A stretch of DNA of 23,484 nucleotides from Fervidifonticultor_A octavus_A (GCA_031459655.1 JAVKID010000050.1:1-23484), one strand, 5' to 3'. Numbered from the stretch's first letter, positions 1 through 7,994 are shown. Made by a program: numbers and translations. Notes: generated by a model from the sequence alone, not told the origin.

Positions 1-363
1 GCGTGGATCGAGGCCGACCCCGAGATCCGCTCCCTTCGGATCGGTTACTTCGGGGCCAGCACAGGTGCCGCGGCCGCCCTGGTCGCCGCCGCCGGTCGAC
101 CTGATATCGGCGCCATCGTCTCGCGCGGCGGACGACCCGACCTGGCCATGGACGTGCTGGCGCGCGTCCGGGCCCCCACGCGGCTCATCGTGGGCGGACG
201 CGATACGGCGGTGCTGGACCTCAACCGCGAGGCGCTCCAGCGGCTCCAGGTGGAGAAGGACCTGGTGATCGTCCCCGGTGCGACCCACCTGTTCGAGGAA
301 CCGGGCGCGCTGGAGGAAGTGGCGCGGCTCGCCGCGGACTGGTTCCGGCGGTACCTCGGGTGA
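1..363 (+). CDS. Alpha/beta hydrolase (dienelactone-hydrolase-like), C-terminal part
   Basis: The reading frame is open from base 1, so the N-terminus lies outside the window; 120 residues remain. A nucleophile elbow reads GYFGASTGAA (Gly-x-Ser-x-Gly, Ser near residue 20). A GGRD segment follows near residue 66 with the usual acidic residue, and then GATHLF with the usual catalytic His near residue 95. This Ser-Asp-His order and spacing is the end of an alpha/beta-hydrolase fold. The closest resemblance is to the small soluble dienelactone-hydrolase-type enzymes, which are often fused or adjacent to phosphoribosyltransferase-like domains. The substrate cannot be inferred. The stop at 361-363 lies 32 bases before the pobA start, on the same strand, so the two may be cotranscribed, although a direct pathway link is not shown. 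Confidence 0.8.
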   Translation, partial: AWIEADPEIRSLRIGYFGASTGAAAALVAAAGRPDIGAIVSRGGRPDLAMDVLARVRAPTRLIVGGRDTAVLDLNREALQRLQVEKDLVIVPGATHLFEEPGALEEVARLAADWFRRYLG

Positions 364-395
364 CCCCGGGGGAGGCGAGCCCCAGGAGGAGGCGG

Positions 396-1565
396 ATGCG
401 TTCACAGGTCGGCATCGTCGGCGCGGGACCCGCGGGCCTGCTGCTCTCGCACCTCCTGCACCTGCACGGTGTCGAGTCCGTGGTGCTGGAGGTCCGCAGC
501 CGCGACTACGTCGAGAAGCGCATCCGGGCGGGCGTGCTCGAGCACGGCACAGCACAGCTGCTGGCAGAGACGGGCGTCGGCGACCGGATGCGGCGCGAGG
601 GCCTCGTCCACCACGGCATCGAACTGCGCTTCGGCGGACGCGGCCGCCGCATCGCGCTCAGCGATCTCACCGACGGCCGCACCATTACCATCTACGGCCA
701 GCACGAGGTCGTTAAGGACCTCATCCGCGCCCGGCTGGAGGCGGGCGGACAGATCCTCTTCGAGGTGGAGGACGTCAGCGTGCACGGCCTCCACACCTCG
801 ACGCCGACCATCCGCTTCCGTCACCGGGACGTCGATCGGGAACTGGCCTGCGACTTCATCGCCGGCTGCGACGGCTTCCACGGCGTCTGCCGGCCGTCGA
901 TTCCCGACGGCGTGCTCACCGTCTACGATCGCGAGTACCCCTTCGCCTGGCTGGGAGTGCTCGTCCAGGCCCCTCCGTCGTCGAAGGAGCTCATCTACGC
1001 CCACCACGCCCGCGGCTTCGCTCTGCACAGCATGCGCTCACCGGCCATCACCCGGCTCTACCTCCAGTGCCCCCCCGACGATGACCTGGCCAACTGGCCG
1101 GACGCGCGGATCTGGGCAGAACTCCACACGCGGCTGGCCGCCGAGGGCTGGACACTGACGGAGGGGCCGATTCTCCAGAAGGGGATCACGGCCATGCGGA
1201 GTTTCGTCGCCGAACCGATGCAGTACGGACGGCTGTTCCTGGCGGGCGACGCCGCCCACATCGTCCCGCCCACCGGCGCCAAGGGGCTCAACCTGGCCGT
1301 CGCGGACGTCCGGGTCCTGGCCCGCGCGCTGGCGGCCTTCTACGCGTCGGGCCGGACCGATCTGCTCGAGCGGTACTCGGAGGCCTGCCTGCCCCGGGTC
1401 TGGCGGGCGCAACGCTTTTCATGGTGGATGACGTCGATGCTGCACCGCTTCGGCGACGACCCCTACCAGCTCCGGCTGCAGCTGGCCGAACTGGACTACG
1501 TGACGAGCTCGCGGGCCGCGGCGACGGCGCTGGCTGAGAACTACGTGGGCCTGCCGTTCGAGTGA
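396..1565 (+). CDS. pobA: 4-hydroxybenzoate 3-monooxygenase (FAD, NADPH)
   Basis: A 389-residue protein, the usual PobA length. It would hydroxylate 4-hydroxybenzoate to protocatechuate in the cytoplasm, feeding the beta-ketoadipate route. Visible are the FAD dinucleotide-binding GAGPAG (residues 9-14), the PobA-type RIRAGVLEHG near residue 43, the CDGFHG segment near 160 and the second FAD motif GDAAHIVPPTGAKG near 285. The substrate-pocket stretch ELIYAHHARGFALHS and the C-terminal ENYVGLPFE closely match characterised pseudomonad PobA as I remember it. I chose the ATG at 396, with AGGAGGA at 384-390; the in-frame GTG at 360 would add 12 basic, proline-rich residues absent from the family. 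No pobR-type activator is adjacent. The protocatechuate-cleaving enzymes are not in the window. Confidence 0.95.
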   Translation: MRSQVGIVGAGPAGLLLSHLLHLHGVESVVLEVRSRDYVEKRIRAGVLEHGTAQLLAETGVGDRMRREGLVHHGIELRFGGRGRRIALSDLTDGRTITIYGQHEVVKDLIRARLEAGGQILFEVEDVSVHGLHTSTPTIRFRHRDVDRELACDFIAGCDGFHGVCRPSIPDGVLTVYDREYPFAWLGVLVQAPPSSKELIYAHHARGFALHSMRSPAITRLYLQCPPDDDLANWPDARIWAELHTRLAAEGWTLTEGPILQKGITAMRSFVAEPMQYGRLFLAGDAAHIVPPTGAKGLNLAVADVRVLARALAAFYASGRTDLLERYSEACLPRVWRAQRFSWWMTSMLHRFGDDPYQLRLQLAELDYVTSSRAAATALAENYVGLPFE

Positions 1566-1590
1566 GCGGTTCGGGAGAACCCTCGCCGAC

Positions 1591-1669
1591 TGGGGTGACC
1601 GACGGGATTCGAACCCGCGCCCTCCTGGGCCACAGCCAGGCGCTCTACCCGGGCTGAGCTACGGCCACC
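1591..1669 (-). tRNA. tRNA-His (anticodon GTG)
   Basis: Read on the minus strand, the sequence folds into a complete cloverleaf. The 7-bp acceptor stem is GTGGCCG / CGGTCAC, the D stem is GCTC / GAGC, and the anticodon stem CCTGG / CCAGG encloses loop CTGTGGC with anticodon GTG. The T stem is GCGGG / CCCGT with loop TTCGAAT. The base before the acceptor stem is G and the discriminator is C, giving the G-1:C73 pair characteristic of tRNA-His. CCA is encoded (TGG at 1591-1593 on the plus strand). It sits just after pobA in the opposite direction. Confidence 0.96.
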
Positions 1670-1707
1670 GCGCCGCTGCTGATTCTAGCACAGGCCCCGA
1701 TGGAGCC

Positions 1708-1977
1708 TCAATCCGACGACTGGACGGGTGGGCTCAATTTCTGCGCGAGTGCGACGCCGCGTGGTGTCAGCATCGTGACCGCCTGCTCCGCCCCCGTCCC
1801 GTGCCGCTCTACCAGGCCCTGCAGGTACGCCTGGCGGCGGGCGGCGACGACCTGGGTGAGGGTCAGCCCGGTCACCTGGCACAGGCGGGCGTCGGTCAGG
1901 CCGTGGCGGAACCAGGCCTTGTGCTCGAGGAGGGCGGCCAGGACGCGGGCAACGTCGGCCGCGATGTGCTCCTGCAT
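1708..1977 (-). CDS. Small winged-helix-like DNA-binding protein
   Basis: An 89-residue protein starting MQEHIAADVARVLAALLEHK. The segment LTDARLCQVTGLTLTQVVAARRQAYLQGLV looks like a helix-turn-helix (about residues 28-57), followed by a short wing and LTPRGVALAQ, the 'T-P-x-G' ending common in MarR- or PadR-like winged helices. I chose the ATG at 1977 because GGAGGGG lies about 10 bases upstream; a longer frame to 2049 adds a low-complexity N-terminus. It lies downstream of, and on the same strand as, the DUF2652-SRPBCC gene. Specific regulon and ligand are unknown. It could also be a non-regulatory winged-helix protein. Confidence 0.55.
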   Translation of the reverse strand: MQEHIAADVARVLAALLEHKAWFRHGLTDARLCQVTGLTLTQVVAARRQAYLQGLVERHGTGAEQAVTMLTPRGVALAQKLSPPVQSSD

Positions 1978-2137
1978 TGATCCGTCCCCTCCGGCAGAGG
2001 AATCGGCTGTGACAGCGCGTGTGTCCCGATCGTTCCAGGTGCCCACCATGCCCCGGTTTTAGTCGGACAGGCCCGTTTAGACGCCCGGAGCCGGTCTTCT
2101 GTTGAGCAGCGCAAGGCATCTGCGCGCGAATGCCACG

Positions 2138-3253
2138 TCACGAGGGTGTACGATCTGCTCCTCCGGCATCCCGCGCGCGCCGCGCCATCTCCTCGGTCAG
2201 GAGTGTCGCCAGCCGCGCTGCCCCCGCGCGATAGACCTGCTGGAGCATCTCGGCCATCGGCGGCCACTTCTCACGCTGGGCCCGCCTTCGGAACCGCTTC
2301 ACGCGCCACTGCAGCCTCGTCCCATCGCCCGCCGGCTCGAATTCGAACGTGGAGGTCACGCCGCCAAAACCCTGGAAGAAGGATCTGTCCGTGAAGTAGA
2401 CAAACGGTCGCCAGTCCAGGATCTCTTCTGTGATCGCGTCCTTCCCGTGCACGCAATGGTTCTCGGTCCCCGCCCCCCGCCGACCTCCGGGCTTCCATTC
2501 GTCCACCCGGTCGACCCCCGGCTGCCAGAGCACCCGCTTGTCCGGCACCGTCAGATACTCCCAGACCACCGGCGGCGGAGCCGGAAACACGAAGTCCATG
2601 ACGAGGACCGCGTCCTCAGGCTCCACGACGATGCGCCAGTGCTCCTGCTCCTCGCGCCACCGCCGCTCCAGGTCCTGAACATACCCCGTCACGTTGCCGG
2701 TATGCTCATAGGTCTCGCTGTGCTGGCGCATCCCAAGGGACAGAGGATCAATGCCCATGGTCGCCACGCACGCTGAGGTGAACAGGGCATAGCCGCGCAC
2801 GCCCAGGGTCTCGGTCACGGAGTTCTTCAGCAGCCGGTGCACCAGGATCACGTCCGGGCCGGCCAGTTCCTCCCGGCCCGCAATGCGCTGCCGGATGAAC
2901 GTCCCGTCATGGGCGAGGAACTTGAGGTCCAGCGAGGGGATCATCCGACAGGCGTTGCACTGGCACGTGGTGGCATGGCGGATGTCGCGGAGGCGCCGGC
3001 GGAAGGCGAAATAGCAGCCGTCAATCGTATCGAGGAGCATCGTCCCGTCGACTCGCCCAGACGACGCGTAGGCGAACGCCGCATCGCCCTCAAGTTTGGC
3101 CAGGCGCAGCACGGGTCGGAGGGCGCCGACGACGGTACCGATCAGGTCGGCCAGGACGTCCTGGGCGTGGTCAAGTTCGGTGCCGGCCAGGTACCCCGTG
3201 TAGCCGGAGACATCCGCTATGACCAGGCACCCCTGCTCGGGACGGTTCAGCAC
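2138..3253 (-). CDS. DUF2652 (cyclase-like) and SRPBCC fusion protein
   Basis: A 371-residue two-domain protein. Residues about 5-210 resemble DUF2652, which is related to the adenylate/guanylate cyclase fold. ADVSGYT near 14 and LEGDAAFAY near 56 carry the two Asp positions that bind metal in true cyclases. A cysteine-rich CQCNAC near 97 precedes LDLKFLAHDG, a conserved DUF2652 feature. Residues about 218-360 form an SRPBCC/START-like ligand-binding domain (VFPAPPPVVWEYLTVPDKR, TSTFEFEPAGDGTRLQW). Whether it makes a cyclic nucleotide is not shown. The start is the GTG at 3253, just before the conserved GCLVIADVSGYT, with a purine-rich GGGGAAGAG upstream; the longer frame to 3469 would overlap the divergent FIST gene and is low-complexity. 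A pairing with FIST suggests small-ligand sensing, which is inference. Confidence 0.82.
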   Translation of the reverse strand: MLNRPEQGCLVIADVSGYTGYLAGTELDHAQDVLADLIGTVVGALRPVLRLAKLEGDAAFAYASSGRVDGTMLLDTIDGCYFAFRRRLRDIRHATTCQCNACRMIPSLDLKFLAHDGTFIRQRIAGREELAGPDVILVHRLLKNSVTETLGVRGYALFTSACVATMGIDPLSLGMRQHSETYEHTGNVTGYVQDLERRWREEQEHWRIVVEPEDAVLVMDFVFPAPPPVVWEYLTVPDKRVLWQPGVDRVDEWKPGGRRGAGTENHCVHGKDAITEEILDWRPFVYFTDRSFFQGFGGVTSTFEFEPAGDGTRLQWRVKRFRRRAQREKWPPMAEMLQQVYRAGAARLATLLTEEMARRARDAGGADRTPS

Positions 3254-3357
3254 GACTCTTCCCCGTCCGGAACTATTAGAGAGCACGTGTCTGGAATCCT
3301 CGGTCCAACCCACCTTCCCGGTCGTCGCCTGCGCCCGCGGGAACTCGGAGGAGCCGG

Positions 3358-3390
3358 ATGAATCCCCGCCGAAAGCTGGACCTGACGTGA
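3358..3390 (+). CDS. Possible 10-residue leader peptide coupled to the FIST gene
   Basis: A tiny frame of ten codons (MNPRRKLDLT) has a strong Shine-Dalgarno GGAGGAG at 3347-3353, four bases before its ATG. Its TGA stop overlaps the GTG start proposed for the FIST gene as GTGA (3387-3390). The FIST start has no convincing ribosome-binding site of its own. This arrangement would let translation of the short frame deliver ribosomes to the FIST start. It could equally be a chance frame, or the remains of an N-terminus lost to a frameshift. Confidence 0.35.
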   Translation: MNPRRKLDLT

Positions 3391-4571
3391 CAGCCGCGGC
3401 CGCCATCGTCGCAGATCCGGACTGGCGCGAGGCGCTGGATGCTCTCCTCCGCCGCCTCCGCCTCCCCATGCGCGGCGGCGACGGCGTCGACCTGGCGATC
3501 CTCTTTGCCAGCAGCGCCTACGCCGCCGAGTTCCCGTCCCTGGTGACCGCGGTCCGGGAGGCGGTAGGCGCGCGGCTCCTGGTCGGATGCTCCGGGCAGG
3601 GCGTGATCGGGCCCGGGGAAGAGATCGAAGGCGACCCCGCGCTGGCGCTGCTGGTGCTCACGCTGCCCGGGGGGACCCTGCGGGCCAGCCACCTCACCCA
3701 GGACGAGCTCGAGCGCCTCGGCAGCGCCCTGGTGTGGCACCGGTTCACCGGCGTGGCGCCGGAGGCCGTGCGGGGCTGGCTGATCTTCGCCGATCCGTAC
3801 ACGGTGGATGCCGACCAGCTGCTCGCCTCGCTGTCGGCGGCCTACCCGGGCATCCCGCTGGCGGGCGGGCTGGCGTCTGGGAACCCATTGCGACAGAGGA
3901 CCCACGTCTTCCTGGACGATCGCGTCTACGATCGCGGCGCCGCGCTGCTGGCGGTCGGCGGACCCTGCCGGATCACGACGGTGGTCTCGCAAGGGGCCGC
4001 ACCCATCGGCCGACCGTGGACCATCACCGGCGCCCAGGGGAACCTCGTCGAGACCATCGGCCAGCGGCCGGCCTATGAGGTGCTCATCGAGACGCTGCGG
4101 GGGCTGCCGCCGCGCCTCCAGGCCCGCGCGCGGGGGAACCTGCTGGTCGGCCTGGCCGCCGACGAGCACCGCGAGGAACTGCGCCGCGGCGACTTCCTGA
4201 TCCGGAACCTGATCGGCGTGATTCCCGAAACCGGCGCCCTGGCCGTCGGGGCCATCCCGCGGATCGGCCAGACCCTCCAGTTCCAGGTGCGGGACCCGGC
4301 GGCCGCCACCGAAGACCTCCACGACCTCCTTTGGCGCGCGAAGGCGCACCTGGGCGGGCTGCGGCCCCTGGCCGCCCTCCTGTGCTCGTGCAACGGGCGA
4401 GGGGTCGGCCTGTTTGGGCGGCCGCACCACGATGCGAAGGCGGTCGAGGAGCACCTGGGTCCGATTCCGCTGGCCGGGCTCTTCTGCAACGGTGAGATCG
4501 GCCCGGTCGGCACCCAGCCCTACGTGCACGGGTTCACGGCCAGCCTCGCGCTGCTGGTCCCCGATGACTAG
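3387..4571 (+). CDS. FIST domain sensor protein (FIST_N plus FIST_C)
   Basis: A 394-residue soluble protein with no signal peptide. It begins directly with the FIST pattern VADPDWREALDALL, then a strand VDLAILFASSAY near residue 36, GCSGQGVIG near 70 and PLAGGLASG near 165, typical of the N-terminal FIST domain. The C-terminal half (FLIRNLIGVIPETGALAVG near 270, ALLCSCNGRG near 335, PLAGLFCNGEIGPV near 364, and the end YVHGFTASLALL) is FIST_C. FIST domains are predicted sensory domains that bind small ligands and are often linked to signalling output domains; here no output domain is attached. I chose the GTG at 3387 because homology starts there. The gene overlaps the next one by eight bases (ATGACTAG), implying coupled translation with that unknown partner. 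Confidence 0.88.
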   Translation: MTAAAAIVADPDWREALDALLRRLRLPMRGGDGVDLAILFASSAYAAEFPSLVTAVREAVGARLLVGCSGQGVIGPGEEIEGDPALALLVLTLPGGTLRASHLTQDELERLGSALVWHRFTGVAPEAVRGWLIFADPYTVDADQLLASLSAAYPGIPLAGGLASGNPLRQRTHVFLDDRVYDRGAALLAVGGPCRITTVVSQGAAPIGRPWTITGAQGNLVETIGQRPAYEVLIETLRGLPPRLQARARGNLLVGLAADEHREELRRGDFLIRNLIGVIPETGALAVGAIPRIGQTLQFQVRDPAAATEDLHDLLWRAKAHLGGLRPLAALLCSCNGRGVGLFGRPHHDAKAVEEHLGPIPLAGLFCNGEIGPVGTQPYVHGFTASLALLVPDD

Positions 4572-5127
4572 GCGGGGGATCTTCCGGAGACTCTTCTACC
4601 GCCCCGCAGAGATCGTCATCGGGTACGACGAGGGGGTGCTCGACGCCAGGGCCGTCGGCGCCGCGCGCGCGCTGTGGAGCGGCGAGACACCGGTGCGCAC
4701 CATGCCGTTCCGGCGCACCGAATCCGATCCGGCCGCGCCGCTGCTGGTGACCTTCGGCGATGTCACCGCGCGCCCGCCTGCCCCGCCGCCCCAGGCGGTC
4801 TGCGCCGCCCTCGCCCGCAGTCTTGCCAGGGCAGGTCTCCAACCGCTGCGGCTGATGGTGCGGATGGACTACCGCGGCATCATCGTGCGGGGCGACGTGG
4901 ATGCCAGCCTGGAAGAGCCGGTCGCCGCGGCGCTGGAGCGCGCCCCGGAACTGGCGGCCCTCGCGAAGGAGGCGGTCGACCGCGCGCTGCCAGAGGGCGC
5001 CGAACTCTTGATGGCGACCTACGACGTCCAGACCGGGCACTGGGTGCTGCGCGAAGCCCGAGGCTATCGTGGCACGATGTGGCGGAGGCGGTTTTACGTG
5101 GGCCACGGCTGGGTGGAGGCCGTCTAG
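4564..5127 (+). CDS. Unknown protein coupled to the FIST gene
   Basis: A 187-residue protein starting at the ATG that overlaps the FIST stop. It reads FRRLFYRPAEIVIGYDEGVLDARAVGAARALWSG at the start, has a proline-rich linker near residue 78 (ARPPAPPPQ), and two later blocks, LRLMVRMDYRGIIVRGDVD and LLMATYDVQTGHWVLREA, that look like beta strands of one compact domain. There is no signal peptide, membrane segment or motif I recognise. The eight-base overlap with the FIST gene argues for a shared transcript and possibly a physical partnership. I do not assign a function. Confidence 0.72.
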   Translation: MTRRGIFRRLFYRPAEIVIGYDEGVLDARAVGAARALWSGETPVRTMPFRRTESDPAAPLLVTFGDVTARPPAPPPQAVCAALARSLARAGLQPLRLMVRMDYRGIIVRGDVDASLEEPVAAALERAPELAALAKEAVDRALPEGAELLMATYDVQTGHWVLREARGYRGTMWRRRFYVGHGWVEAV

Positions 5128-5286
5128 TCTGGCCTAGGCGCACTTCCTCGATCCAGCCGAGATTTTCAGGCCCATGCGGTCTCCTGTCCGCAGAGAGATA
5201 CGGTATACTATGTCAGGCGGGACGAACTTCCGGACGGTCCTGAGTCCGGTCCTGCTGCGGATGTCGCAGGACCCACACGAGGAGTC

Positions 5287-5364
5287 GGGCCCGTAGCTCA
5301 ATTGGACAGAGCGGCGACCTTCTAAGTCGTCCGGTTGAGGGTTCGAGTCCCTCCGGGCCCGCCA
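5287..5364 (+). tRNA. tRNA-Arg (anticodon TCT)
   Basis: The cloverleaf is complete. The acceptor stem is GGGCCCG / CGGGCCC, the D stem is GCTC / GAGC, and the anticodon stem GCGAC / GTCGT carries loop CTTCTAA with anticodon TCT. The T stem is GAGGG / CCCTC with loop TTCGAGT, the discriminator is G and CCA is encoded. A TATACT hexamer at 5204-5209, about 78 bases upstream, could be a -10 box, but I see no good -35 partner. Confidence 0.95.
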
Positions 5365-5480
5365 GCGTCGGAACCGCCCTTGGACCCTCCCGCCATGGTG
5401 TTTGGACCTGTTCGGCGGGCAGAGTTGAGTGGGAAGGCAGAAGCCGGGTCATACCCCATCTCATCCCGTGGAGGTGACGT

Positions 5481-5624
5481 GTGCTGACGACGGTCGAGAT
5501 GTTGCTCCGTGCCTGGGTGCGCAGGCGCCTCGGGGAATCAGGGCAGGCTGAACTCGTGGTGATCCTGCTCCTGGCGTTCCTGATCTGGCTGCTCGCGGCG
5601 CATCGACGCGTCATCATCCAGTAG
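5481..5624 (+). CDS. 47-residue Flp-pilin-like single-pass membrane peptide
   Basis: The GTG at 5481 has GGAGGTGA just upstream (5470-5477). The peptide has a basic N-terminus (LLRAWVRRRLG), then GESGQAELVVILLLAFLIWL, then a short tail AAHRRVIIQ. A positively charged head followed by 'G-Q-A-x-x-E/V' and an uninterrupted hydrophobic helix recalls class III (Flp/Tad) prepilins and TadE-type pseudopilins, where processing occurs just before such a helix. No Tad assembly genes are in the window, so it may simply be a small membrane peptide. It was found by reading the sequence between tRNA-Arg and the MFS gene. Confidence 0.5.
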   Translation: MLTTVEMLLRAWVRRRLGESGQAELVVILLLAFLIWLLAAHRRVIIQ

Positions 5625-5679
5625 GCTTGAGGCCCCCACTCAACGCCGCCGGCCCTCCCCACCATGCGGGGACCAGCGT

Positions 5680-6999
5680 CTACCTGCCGCCGTCGGTCGT
5701 GGTGGCGGCCCGGACGGGGATCGGCGCGATCGTCCCTCCGGCGCGCGCGATGGCCAGCAGCGGCACCGAACCCACAATGGCCGCCAGCACGCCCACGGTC
5801 AGTTCCCCGCCGCGGGCGAGCAGTGCGCCGGACAGCAGCGCGGCCATCATGGCTGCGAGGTTGGTGAACAGGTCGTTGACGCCGACCACGCGGCCGCGGG
5901 TGGTGGCATGGGAGAGGTCGCCCAGCAGCGCGGCGCCGGCGATGAACCCCAGGCACCACCCCAACCCGACGAGATAGAAGGCCACGGCGGCGGTCCAGAC
6001 CGAGTGCACGCCGAGGGTGAACACGAGGCCGCTAGAGGCCGTCAGCAGTGCCCCGCCGATCAACACCGGCCGCCGGCCGACCCGGTCGGCCAGCCGACCC
6101 GCCGGCACCGCGAGCGCGAACATCCCCAGGATGTGGGCCATCCAGATGAGCGAGATGGTCCCGGTCGAGTGGCCGTGGAACGACAGCATTAGAGACGATG
6201 TCGCCATCAGCATCACCATGCTGGCCTGCGCGCAGGCGAGCGCGACCATGGCGGCCTGAGCCGGCCGGGAGGCGATGATGGCCGGCACCGAGGTCGTCTC
6301 CCGGGCCGCTGCGGATCCGGTGATGGGAGCATCCTCCGGCGATGCCTCCTCGACTTCGTCGGGGAAGTACTCGGCCAGCCGGCGGCCGATCTCGCGCGGG
6401 TCGGGGTTCAGCCAGGACAGCGCGACCGCCCCGGCCGCGAACACGGCGAAGACGAAGGCCCAGGGCAGCACCAGCGGGTTCGCGCCGAGGGCTCGCCCCA
6501 GGCGGTCGCCCAGCGCCACCAGCGACGGCCCAAGCAGGCCGCCTGCGAGCCCGCCGCTGACGACCAGGCCGACCGCCCCGGCCCGGCGGGAGGCCGGGTA
6601 CATGTCGCCTGCCGCAGCGCGCGCCAGCATCCCGGTCCCCACCCCGGCGCTGAAAACGATCATGCCGGCGATGTAAGCCGCAAACCAGCGCAGCGAGACG
6701 CCGGCCGCGATCAGCAGCGCGCCGCCCAGCGCCACCACAAAACCCAGCATCAGGCCGGCTCGGCGGCCGCGGCGGTCCATGAACCGGCCGGCGGGGTAAC
6801 CCACGCCCGCGTACGCCAGCGAGTAAATGGCCGAGGGCAGCCCGGCTAGCGCCGCTGTGCCGCTGAGGTGGTACACGATGAGGCTGCCCAGTTGCGCCGA
6901 GGTCGACAGTCCGGCGGACACGCACACCTGGGCCAGGAAGAGCAGCCAGGTGTTCCGGCGGATGGCGCCGGAGATGCCATCAACCCTCGCTGTCTGCAT
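5680..6999 (-). CDS. Major facilitator superfamily transporter
   Basis: A 439-residue membrane protein with about 12 hydrophobic segments in two halves of six, the standard MFS length. The loop between helices 2 and 3 carries motif A as GRFMDRRGRRAGL (about residues 70-82), repeated in the second half as GRLADRVGRRPVL. A charged cytoplasmic linker (EYFPDEVEEASPEDAP, about 215-230) separates the halves. The substrate is not evident; the family includes drug-efflux and metabolite exporters. It is the last gene of the minus-strand MoxR-DUF58-VWA-VWA set, 17 bases after the second VWA gene, an uncommon companion for that operon. No clear Shine-Dalgarno precedes the ATG at 6999, which suggests translational coupling. 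Confidence 0.88.
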   Translation of the reverse strand: MQTARVDGISGAIRRNTWLLFLAQVCVSAGLSTSAQLGSLIVYHLSGTAALAGLPSAIYSLAYAGVGYPAGRFMDRRGRRAGLMLGFVVALGGALLIAAGVSLRWFAAYIAGMIVFSAGVGTGMLARAAAGDMYPASRRAGAVGLVVSGGLAGGLLGPSLVALGDRLGRALGANPLVLPWAFVFAVFAAGAVALSWLNPDPREIGRRLAEYFPDEVEEASPEDAPITGSAAARETTSVPAIIASRPAQAAMVALACAQASMVMLMATSSLMLSFHGHSTGTISLIWMAHILGMFALAVPAGRLADRVGRRPVLIGGALLTASSGLVFTLGVHSVWTAAVAFYLVGLGWCLGFIAGAALLGDLSHATTRGRVVGVNDLFTNLAAMMAALLSGALLARGGELTVGVLAAIVGSVPLLAIARAGGTIAPIPVRAATTTDGGR

Positions 7000-7016
7000 G
7001 GACGGGGCAGGAGGCG

Positions 7017-7994
7017 CTACAGGGCGCGATGGACGCCGAGCACCGATGCGGCGACCGCAGCCACCACCAGGACGAGGGCGACCGCAGCGGCGACGCCGGT
7101 GACCTCGGTGGGCCTCCGCTCCCAGCCGACCTCGCGGCCCAGCTGCCGGTAGACGCGCCGCAACTCGGCGACACTCGTCGTGCGGTAGTACGCGCCGCCG
7201 GTCGTCTCGGCCATCCCCCGCAGGGTCTCCTCGTCCAGGCGCACCCAGATGCTCCGTCCGCCGATGCTCAGGAAGGTCCCCTCAGGCGTGCCAATCCCGA
7301 TCGTGTAGACCTTGACCTGGAGTTCGCGGGCGGTGCGGGCGGCCTCCAGCGGGAGCACCCCGCGGTTGCTCTGCCCGTCCGACATCAGGACCACCACGCC
7401 GGGCGGCAGGGGGCCCGCCGGCGGCGGTGGCGGCGCCCCCAGGAACGCCGGCCGCGCGCGGCCGGGCAGGTTGTAGACCGCCTCCAGAAGCCCGTCGCCA
7501 ATCGCCGTGGCAAACTCGGTAGTGAGCAGGTCGATGGCGTCGAGCACCCTCGCCTTGTCCGCGGTCGGGGGGACCACGGTGGTCGCATAGCTGGAGAACG
7601 TGACCAGTCCTACGCGGAAGCCGCGGGGCAGTGCCTTGACGAACTCGCGCGCGGCGACCTTGGCGGCCTCGATGCGGTTGGGGGACATGTCCTCCGCCAG
7701 CATGCTGCGGCTGACATCCATCGAGAGGACGACGATCCCCTGGGTGGCGGGCACCGGCAGCGGCGCCACCGGTCGCGCCAGCCCCGCCACAATCGCGGCC
7801 AGGGCCAGCAGGTAGAGGGCCGCCGGCACCCACCGCCGCCACCGGCTTCGGTAGGATGCGGCCTGGACGAGCAGTTCCACGTTGGGGACCAGCACGGCGC
7901 GCCTCGGTCGGCGGGCCAGGAGGCGTCGGTAGACCAGCGCCACCAGCGGCACGACCGCCAGACCCCACAGCGCGACCGGCCACTCGAAGGTCAT
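7017..7994 (-). CDS. VWA domain membrane protein (second of pair)
   Basis: A 325-residue protein with two N-terminal membrane segments (WPVALWGLAVVPLVALV and YLLALAAIVAGLA), a von Willebrand factor A domain from about residue 85, and a C-terminal membrane segment (GVAAAVALVLVVAAVAAS). The metal-ion-dependent adhesion site is intact: DVSRS, a downstream Thr/Ser region, and SDG near 210. A proline-rich insert (GAPPPPPAGPLPPG) precedes SDG. This is the BatA/BatB-like architecture seen with MoxR AAA+ ATPases, thought to act in envelope stress or metal-cofactor chaperoning. I chose the ATG at 7994, which overlaps the stop of the preceding VWA gene as ATGA, showing tight coupling. The longer frame to 8093 is a shadow of that gene. 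Confidence 0.9.
   Translation of the reverse strand: MTFEWPVALWGLAVVPLVALVYRRLLARRPRRAVLVPNVELLVQAASYRSRWRRWVPAALYLLALAAIVAGLARPVAPLPVPATQGIVVLSMDVSRSMLAEDMSPNRIEAAKVAAREFVKALPRGFRVGLVTFSSYATTVVPPTADKARVLDAIDLLTTEFATAIGDGLLEAVYNLPGRARPAFLGAPPPPPAGPLPPGVVVLMSDGQSNRGVLPLEAARTARELQVKVYTIGIGTPEGTFLSIGGRSIWVRLDEETLRGMAETTGGAYYRTTSVAELRRVYRQLGREVGWERRPTEVTGVAAAVALVLVVAAVAASVLGVHRAL

Noticed and set aside
402..1028. Long minus-strand frame opposite pobA
   Set aside because: GC-rich shadow; composition is unnatural and pobA on the other strand is certain.
3276..4529. 417-codon minus-strand frame opposite the FIST gene
   Set aside because: Shadow of an unmistakable FIST gene; its translation is Gln/Arg/Pro-rich with no fold pattern.
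5213..5520. Minus-strand peptide reading 'GPEGLEPSTGRLRRSP'
   Set aside because: It is the antisense translation of the tRNA-Arg gene, a well-known false protein.
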